A DNA stretch of 36,924 bases. It comes from JANXXV01 sp038230275. GTDB taxonomy: Bacteria > Acidobacteriota > Terriglobia > Bryobacterales > Bryobacteraceae. The DNA lies in contig JBBRNO010000052.1 in NCBI GenBank assembly GCA_038230275.1, positions 1-36,924 on the forward strand. Direction: 5' to 3'. Numbering within the stretch: the stretch's first letter is position 1; the number at the start of each line of letters is the position of its first letter. The position numbers were made by a program, and so were the translations under genes. The notes below the pieces were generated by a model that ran no database searches, had not been told where the DNA came from, and saw only the letters and a program-made list of their open reading frames with translations. Positions 32,338-36,924 of the stretch are shown one piece after another.

Positions 32338-34367
32338 TCCACTGCCGCCCTGGCGCGGAATTCCGTGAAGCCCTTTCCTCGGATATCGTAAGCAATCGAT
32401 GACGGCGCCTTGGCGGCGAGGACATCGCGAGCCTTCTCGTCCTTCACCTGAATCGAACTCTTTGCGAAGCCGGCCGGCAGCGGCAGATCACTGAGTTTCA
32501 TCACACCACTGGGACCATCGAACTCCGCGTCCATCCAGCCCGCCTGCACTTTGTCGCGATCGTAGGAGCCGAGGTCCGTGGTCACCAGCCAGATGCGATC
32601 GGCACCCCGGATGTCCGCTTGGATCTTCGCGGCAGTGCCGCGGAGTTGTCCGGAGTCAGCCAAGTTCAACGGGGGCTCGCTAAAGTTTCCAGTAAGCCGG
32701 GCGGCGCCGCGCCGTAGTTGAGATCGCAAGTCTTCCCCGTTAACAAGTTCAAGCGCCTGCATTGTGGTGGCGTCTGACGAACGCTCCGTCACCACTTGAA
32801 TCCGCTCCGGCCTGCCGAGTGCCCTGGTTAGCGGATCGGACCGGAAGCGCCATTTTCGCTCGTAGGTGGCCGGCTTCCCGCTCAGGTCATCCAGAGGTTC
32901 CCATTCGCTCATGATTGCTGATACCGCGTCGCTGAATTGTTCCGCCGACAGCCTGCGGCGCAAAGGCCCGCGTAAGGTGAAGGCCTCTCCCACTCTTGGC
33001 GCTGCGCTCTCTGCCGCGCTTTCCATTTGATACGCGCACGAATTCATGACCCGTCTCAGCAGCGCTTGCATATCGTAGTTGCCGGCCACGAAATCCGAGG
33101 CTAGCCAGTTGAGAAGGTCCGCGTTCCAGGAGGACGCTTCGATGTCGTCCACCGGCTCGACTAGTCTGCGGCCGAGCAGCAGTTTGCAATAGCGGTTCAC
33201 CAGTGTTGCCGCAAGCCGTCCATTTTCAGAGGACGTAAACATCCGGGCAACCTGCCGGCGTCGCTCCGCCAAATCAGCAGCAGCTTCGCCATCTTTCAAT
33301 TCAGAAAAGAGAAAAGATGGCGTGGCCGACGCACCGGTCTTCACGTCGCAGCGGGCGATCTCCAGGCGGTCCGTGGTGAAGAACGCGGCTAGCCCGAAAG
33401 TCTGCTTCAACTTCCAGCGGCTGACGAAACTGTCGTGGCATGACGCGCATCGCAAATTTGCGCCGAGGAAGACCTGCGCGCTGTTCTGCGCGGCTTGCAT
33501 CGCCGGCGACTGGCTAGCACTAACATCGCCTCCCCAATTAACACCGGCAATGAATCCACGCGGCGCATCGGGCCCTTCCGGAGCCGGAAGCTCCTGCACC
33601 ATGCGATTGTAGGGCTTGTTATTTTGCAGGGCTTCGAACAGCCAGCGCGTGATCCATTCTCTCTTTTCGCCAGGCAGCGCCACGCCTTCTTCATTGCGCA
33701 GCATGTCGTTCCAATACGTCATCCAATGCCCGGCATAGGCTTCGCGTTTGCTCAGCAGCTCATCGATCAGAAGCTGGCGCTTCACAGGTTCGGTGCGTTT
33801 GACGAAGCTCTCCAGCTCTTGTGGACTTGGGGGTAGCCCGATCAGATCGAAGTAAACGCGACGGGCGAAAACAGAGTCGCCCGCCAGAGCGGGAACCGGC
33901 ATGGCATCGCGCTGGAAATCGCGGTCCAGGAAAGCATCGATGGGATTGGCTTGCGTGCTTGAAGGAATGGCCGGACGAGTGAGCTTCACACGGGTGTTTT
34001 CGAGGTCTGGTACAGCCGCACTACCAGTCCATTCGGCTCCTTCGTCGATCCACCGGGTTAGCACGCTCAGTTCGGCTTCCGTCAGGGGTTTCTGGCCCAG
34101 CGGCATGCGCGCGCCGGCAGTGCTCACTCGCCGGATGAGGAGGCTTGCGGCGCTGGAGCCAGGCTGGATGGCGGGACCACCGATGCCTCCGCTTATCAAG
34201 GCGGCTCGCGTGAGGACTGAGAGACTCGCCTGCGGTTTTTCGCCAGAATGACAAGCGGCACATCGGGCGTGCAAAATTGGCTGGACATCGCGGGCAAAGT
34301 CCACTTTTGGAGCCGCGATCAGCACACCGCTGGTCAGTAGGGCGATCAGCGAAACTTTGTCTCGCAC
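32289..34367 (-). CDS. Secreted cytochrome-c-like/DUF1549/DUF1553 (PSCyt1-PSCyt2-PSD1) protein, C-terminally truncated
   Basis: 692 residues from the GTG at 34367, chosen because it opens a clean signal peptide (RDKVSLIALLTSGVLIAAP); the frame extends 13 codons further to another GTG. A PSCyt1 heme-like motif CAACH (within ILHARCAACHSGEKP) comes first, then DUF1549 (NPIDAFLDRDF...YFDLIGLPPSPQELESFV), a second motif CASCH in RCASCHDSFVSRWKLKQTFG, then DUF1553 (ATLVNRYCKLLLGRRLVEP, NWLASDFVAGNYDMQALLRR, LRRRLSAEQFSDAVSAI). A carbohydrate-binding-like NPCBM region (DRIWLVTTDLGSYDRDK onwards) ends abruptly at MRPEINALTTPA, where relatives continue for about 100 residues. Such proteins are usually paired with DUF1501 in Planctomycetes and Acidobacteria; the role is unknown. 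Confidence 0.85.
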   Translation of the reverse strand: MRDKVSLIALLTSGVLIAAPKVDFARDVQPILHARCAACHSGEKPQASLSVLTRAALISGGIGGPAIQPGSSAASLLIRRVSTAGARMPLGQKPLTEAELSVLTRWIDEGAEWTGSAAVPDLENTRVKLTRPAIPSSTQANPIDAFLDRDFQRDAMPVPALAGDSVFARRVYFDLIGLPPSPQELESFVKRTEPVKRQLLIDELLSKREAYAGHWMTYWNDMLRNEEGVALPGEKREWITRWLFEALQNNKPYNRMVQELPAPEGPDAPRGFIAGVNWGGDVSASQSPAMQAAQNSAQVFLGANLRCASCHDSFVSRWKLKQTFGLAAFFTTDRLEIARCDVKTGASATPSFLFSELKDGEAAADLAERRRQVARMFTSSENGRLAATLVNRYCKLLLGRRLVEPVDDIEASSWNADLLNWLASDFVAGNYDMQALLRRVMNSCAYQMESAAESAAPRVGEAFTLRGPLRRRLSAEQFSDAVSAIMSEWEPLDDLSGKPATYERKWRFRSDPLTRALGRPERIQVVTERSSDATTMQALELVNGEDLRSQLRRGAARLTGNFSEPPLNLADSGQLRGTAAKIQADIRGADRIWLVTTDLGSYDRDKVQAGWMDAEFDGPSGVMKLSDLPLPAGFAKSSIQVKDEKARDVLAAKAPSSIAYDIRGKGFTEFRARAAVDESGMRPEINALTTPA

Positions 34368-34487
34368 TGATAGAGGATAGCCTAAGGCCGGACCACAATG
34401 GACCACTCCTCATCGTGATTGTTCAAGTTTTTTAGGCGTTTTCGTCAATTTTCTCCTGATATCATAGGGCCTGATCGAGAACGCCAC

Positions 34488-35315
34488 GTGACGCCGATTG
34501 TTGCCGAACGGAATATCGAAAAGTCCGAGAGCGGCAAAGTCTATACTGTCCCGTCGGTGGAAAAATGCTTCGAGATTCTGGAATTGTTTCAGGATGCCGG
34601 CAGCCAACTCTCCCTCACTGAAGTGACTAAGGCAACTCGCGTCCAGAAGACCACTGCGTTTCGCATTCTGAGTACGCTAGAACGATTCAATTACATCGGC
34701 AAAGATCCGGCAACAGGCAAGTATCATCCTGGTCTGCGGCTGATCGAACTTTCGGCCAGGTTTCTTTCGAGCCAGGGCATCCTGAAGATTATCAAGCCTT
34801 ATATGGAAGAGCTGCAGCGACAGTTCAGCGAGATTGTTTGCCTGGCGCTGCGAAAAGGTGGCAAGCTCCTTTACGTAACAATTGTGGAGAGTTCTCTGAC
34901 ATTGCGCATGGTGGCGACAGTAGGCTTCACTGCGCCATGGCACGCCTCGGCCTTGGGCAAGGCCATTTCCGCAAATATGCCCGAACATGAGGTAGAGGCG
35001 CTGGTGCTGAAGCAGCCCATGCCGCGCTATACGGCCCACACCATCACGGATCCGTCCCAATTGCGGGAACAATTGCAATTGGTTCGGGAGCAAGGCTACG
35101 GCGAAGACATTGAAGAAGTGGAAGATGGGGCGTCCTGTTTGGCCGCCGCCGTCTTCGGCTATTTCGGTGATCCGCTGGGCGGGATCAGTATCTCCGGACC
35201 CACCAATCGAATGCGGCCGCAGCGGGCGGCGATGCTGGCGGCTATTACGGCGGCCGCAAAAGAAATCTCGGAGCGGATCGGCCTTGCTTTGCACGTCAGC
35301 ATGGCGAAGCGCTAA
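34488..35315 (+). CDS. IclR-family transcriptional regulator
   Basis: 275 residues from the GTG at 34488; a TTG at 34419 would add 23 residues and is less likely because the core starts at about residue 19 (YTVPSVEKCFEILELF). The N-terminal winged helix-turn-helix is at about 20-80 (LSLTEVTKATRVQKTTAFRILSTLERFNYI). The C-terminal IclR effector domain follows, with FTAPWHASALGKAISANMPE, GYGEDIEEVEDGASCLAAAVFG and ISGPTNRM, typical of the ligand pocket. It binds an aromatic or organic acid and usually controls a nearby catabolic operon. It is divergent from the DUF1553 gene and convergent with the esterase (4-base tail overlap), so the DUF1553/DUF1501 genes are candidate targets. Confidence 0.92.
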   Translation: MTPIVAERNIEKSESGKVYTVPSVEKCFEILELFQDAGSQLSLTEVTKATRVQKTTAFRILSTLERFNYIGKDPATGKYHPGLRLIELSARFLSSQGILKIIKPYMEELQRQFSEIVCLALRKGGKLLYVTIVESSLTLRMVATVGFTAPWHASALGKAISANMPEHEVEALVLKQPMPRYTAHTITDPSQLREQLQLVREQGYGEDIEEVEDGASCLAAAVFGYFGDPLGGISISGPTNRMRPQRAAMLAAITAAAKEISERIGLALHVSMAKR

Positions 35316-36214
35316 CGCGAGCGCGCGAACGCCGCGGCGTGAAACTGAAAGCCGTGCACGCCGGAGTGTTCGTAATATGCCTTCCCATCGTGGGCGACTC
35401 CCAGTAGAATTTCGTATTCATGGGGAATGCCACAATGCACGAGCCATGCATGCATAGCTTCAGCGTCCGGTAGCGATACGTCCTTGGTGCCGCCGATGAA
35501 TCGGATCCGCAACTCGCCTAACCTGCCGAAATTCTTGTCAGCGAGCACGAAAGGGTCGTCTTCCGGCGAATACCATTGCGTCAGCTTGGAAATCCACACC
35601 TGCTGCTCCTGGGCGATCCCCGGAAAGTAGCCGTCCAGCGGCAAGCGTTTGTAGGAGCCGGCGTATGCCACCACGGATCCGAACAATTCCGGATACTTCA
35701 GCGCAAGCTTGAGAGCGCCGTTGGCGCCCATGGACATGCCTTCGATGGCGCGTCCCATCTTTGAGTTGATGGTGCGGAAGTTTGTGTCCACGTGGGTAAT
35801 GAGTTCGCGGATGATCATTGTTTCGATCAAAATATTCTGATCGGGCCAGTCGCGATACTCCGTCTTTTTGCCGCCATTCGGAAACACCATAATTGCCGGA
35901 GGAACAAGTCCCGCCGCGATTGCCTTGTCGAGTTCGCCTGCAATCGACAGTCCCGAAGATTCGTCCCCACCCGACCCGTGCAGCCAGTAAATGACCGGAT
36001 AGCGCAGTTGGGACGTTTCGTATTGCGGAGGAAGGTAGAGATTCCAACCCACGTCACGCTTCATTGACGGACTGTGTAGCACATGATGCGTAGTGAGTGT
36101 CGCTTTTGCGGGCGGATTGTCCCAGCGCACGTCGAATGTGAGCGGCTGCCGTTGCGCAGGGAGCAGCCACACCGTCGATAGAATCAGAAGTCCAGCACGG
36201 GGCGCGATGGTCAT
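35312..36214 (-). CDS. Secreted esterase, PF00756-type alpha/beta hydrolase
   Basis: A 300-residue protein with a signal peptide (1-21, LLPAQ). The alpha/beta-hydrolase fold is that of the esterase D / feruloyl-esterase group: oxyanion region YWLHGSGGDESS at about 76-87, nucleophile S161 in IEGMSMGANGAL, and the catalytic His probably H275 in GVAHDGKAYYEH with an acid in GGTKDVSLPD. It would cleave acyl or feruloyl esters, perhaps of plant polysaccharides (inference). The ATG overlaps the stop of the upstream DUF1501 gene (ATGA), so the two are coupled. Its stop overlaps that of the convergent IclR gene. Confidence 0.9.
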   Translation of the reverse strand: MTIAPRAGLLILSTVWLLPAQRQPLTFDVRWDNPPAKATLTTHHVLHSPSMKRDVGWNLYLPPQYETSQLRYPVIYWLHGSGGDESSGLSIAGELDKAIAAGLVPPAIMVFPNGGKKTEYRDWPDQNILIETMIIRELITHVDTNFRTINSKMGRAIEGMSMGANGALKLALKYPELFGSVVAYAGSYKRLPLDGYFPGIAQEQQVWISKLTQWYSPEDDPFVLADKNFGRLGELRIRFIGGTKDVSLPDAEAMHAWLVHCGIPHEYEILLGVAHDGKAYYEHSGVHGFQFHAAAFARSR

Positions 36215-36924
36215 GAGTAGAGGAATTTCAGAGGCTTCGCGCCATCATCGGCGAGCTTGGTGGGGCGGCCGAGCGGGTTGACGTATTCCTTGGTGTAATC
36301 GATTCCCAGCTTGTCGTAGATGGTGGCCATGAAGTCGGGGATCTCAACAGGATCTTTCGTAACGTAGGCGCCGTTCTCGTCGGTCTCGCCGTAGACCTGA
36401 CCGCCCGGTACGCCTGCACCAGCCATACAGAGCGAAAAAGCATTCGCCCAATGATCACGCCCGGCAAGGCCGTTAATCTCGGGAGTCCGTCCGAACTCAC
36501 CCGTGACGATGACCAGCGTGGTCTTTAGAAGTCCCCGCGACTCCAAGTCTTCGACTAGCGTGGAGAAGGCATTGTCGAGTTCCGGAAGAAATGTTCCGCT
36601 CAGCGCGGGGAAGATATTCGCGTGATGGTCCCAAGTGTTGAAGCCACGGGAAACCGTGACATAACGGACGCCCGCCTCGACGAGCCGCCGCGCAAGCAAT
36701 GCGCCCTGTCCTAACGATGTTCTGCCGTAGGCGTCGCGCAGTTTCTCCGATTCCTCGCTAATGAGAAACGCCTTCTTCGCCCGCGCCGATTGCATCATGC
36801 CGAACGCCGTCTGGTAGTACGAATTCATGTTCTCAATCAGGTTCTGCGAATCGTAGCGTCGAAACTGATCATCGGCGACTTTCAACAAAGATCGGCGATG
36901 GTCCATCCGAGCCCAGTCGACACC
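36211..36924 (-). CDS. DUF1501 family protein, 5' end outside window
   Basis: 238 residues are visible and the frame is open to the window edge, so the N-terminus with the Tat signal lies beyond it. DUF1501 motifs are clear: QGALLARRLVEAGVRYVTVSRG, FNTWDHHANIF, TLVIVTGEFGRTPEINGLAGRDHW and GAGVPGGQVYGETDENG, ending in a short tail (KPLKFLYS). The fold is related to alkaline phosphatases and sulfatases, but the function of this secreted family is unknown. It is distinct in sequence from the truncated DUF1501 at 31078 and forms an ATGA-coupled pair with the downstream esterase. A DUF1553-type partner may lie upstream, outside the window. Confidence 0.88.
   Translation of the reverse strand, partial: GVDWARMDHRRSLLKVADDQFRRYDSQNLIENMNSYYQTAFGMMQSARAKKAFLISEESEKLRDAYGRTSLGQGALLARRLVEAGVRYVTVSRGFNTWDHHANIFPALSGTFLPELDNAFSTLVEDLESRGLLKTTLVIVTGEFGRTPEINGLAGRDHWANAFSLCMAGAGVPGGQVYGETDENGAYVTKDPVEIPDFMATIYDKLGIDYTKEYVNPLGRPTKLADDGAKPLKFLYS

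Noticed and set aside
1..36924. CRISPR array, tRNA, rRNA, insertion sequence or prophage
   Set aside because: No spaced repeats, clover-leaf sequences, transposase motifs or phage genes were seen.

Overview
The window looks like a chromosomal segment of a heterotrophic Acidobacteriota of the Solibacter/Bryobacterales type. This is inferred from gene content, not from a marker gene: a TonB-dependent receptor with an N-terminal carboxypeptidase-regulatory-like domain, cytochrome-c/DUF1549/DUF1553 and DUF1501 proteins, PQQ enzymes carrying cytochrome c domains, and many enzymes with Sec or Tat-like export signals. I see no tRNA, rRNA, CRISPR array, transposase or phage gene. The genome is GC-rich, so long antisense open frames are common and have been left out.

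Layout. 1-6625: two tandem MFS sugar-acid-type transporters (the first cut by the window edge), a secreted triple-RidA protein on the other strand, and a tightly coupled + strand trio (amidohydrolase-2, enolase-superfamily NSAR/OSBS-like enzyme, TIM-barrel epimerase). 6622-10415, minus: a diheme cytochrome c and a PQQ dehydrogenase coupled by a GTGA overlap, preceded by a Sad-like aldehyde dehydrogenase. 10530-13886, plus: a lone 1118-residue membrane protein of unknown function. 13887-14223: a non-coding gap with a possible gene remnant. 14224-19638, minus: Oar-like TonB receptor, sulfite-oxidase-like molybdoenzyme and TPR protein. 19899-24564, minus: aldose-1-epimerase-like protein, SelA/DgaE-like PLP enzyme, Atu3266/EF_0837-type amidohydrolase, and a secreted protein with HxH motifs. 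24697-28031, plus: a fused diheme cytochrome c-PQQ dehydrogenase and an SMP-30 lactonase. 28230-29474, plus: a D-threonine-aldolase-like fold-III PLP protein. 29610-30770, minus: acyltransferase 3. 31078-34367, minus: a DUF1549/DUF1553 protein and a DUF1501 protein that both look truncated at their shared junction. 34488-35315, plus: an IclR regulator. 35312-36924, minus: an esterase and a second DUF1501 protein cut by the window edge.

How the genes may work together. Most genes fit uptake and stepwise oxidation or epimerisation of sugars, sugar acids or hydroxy/amino acids: periplasmic quinoprotein oxidation passing electrons to cytochrome c, lactone hydrolysis (SMP-30), isomerisation (mutarotase, TIM-barrel epimerase, enolase-superfamily racemase), PLP-dependent elimination or aldol cleavage, MFS import and aldehyde oxidation. 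The substrate cannot be read from the sequence. The least explained items are the 1118-residue membrane protein, the enzyme trio behind a promoter carrying an 11-bp tandem repeat, the family members with altered catalytic motifs, and the split versus fused versions of one cytochrome/quinoprotein architecture.
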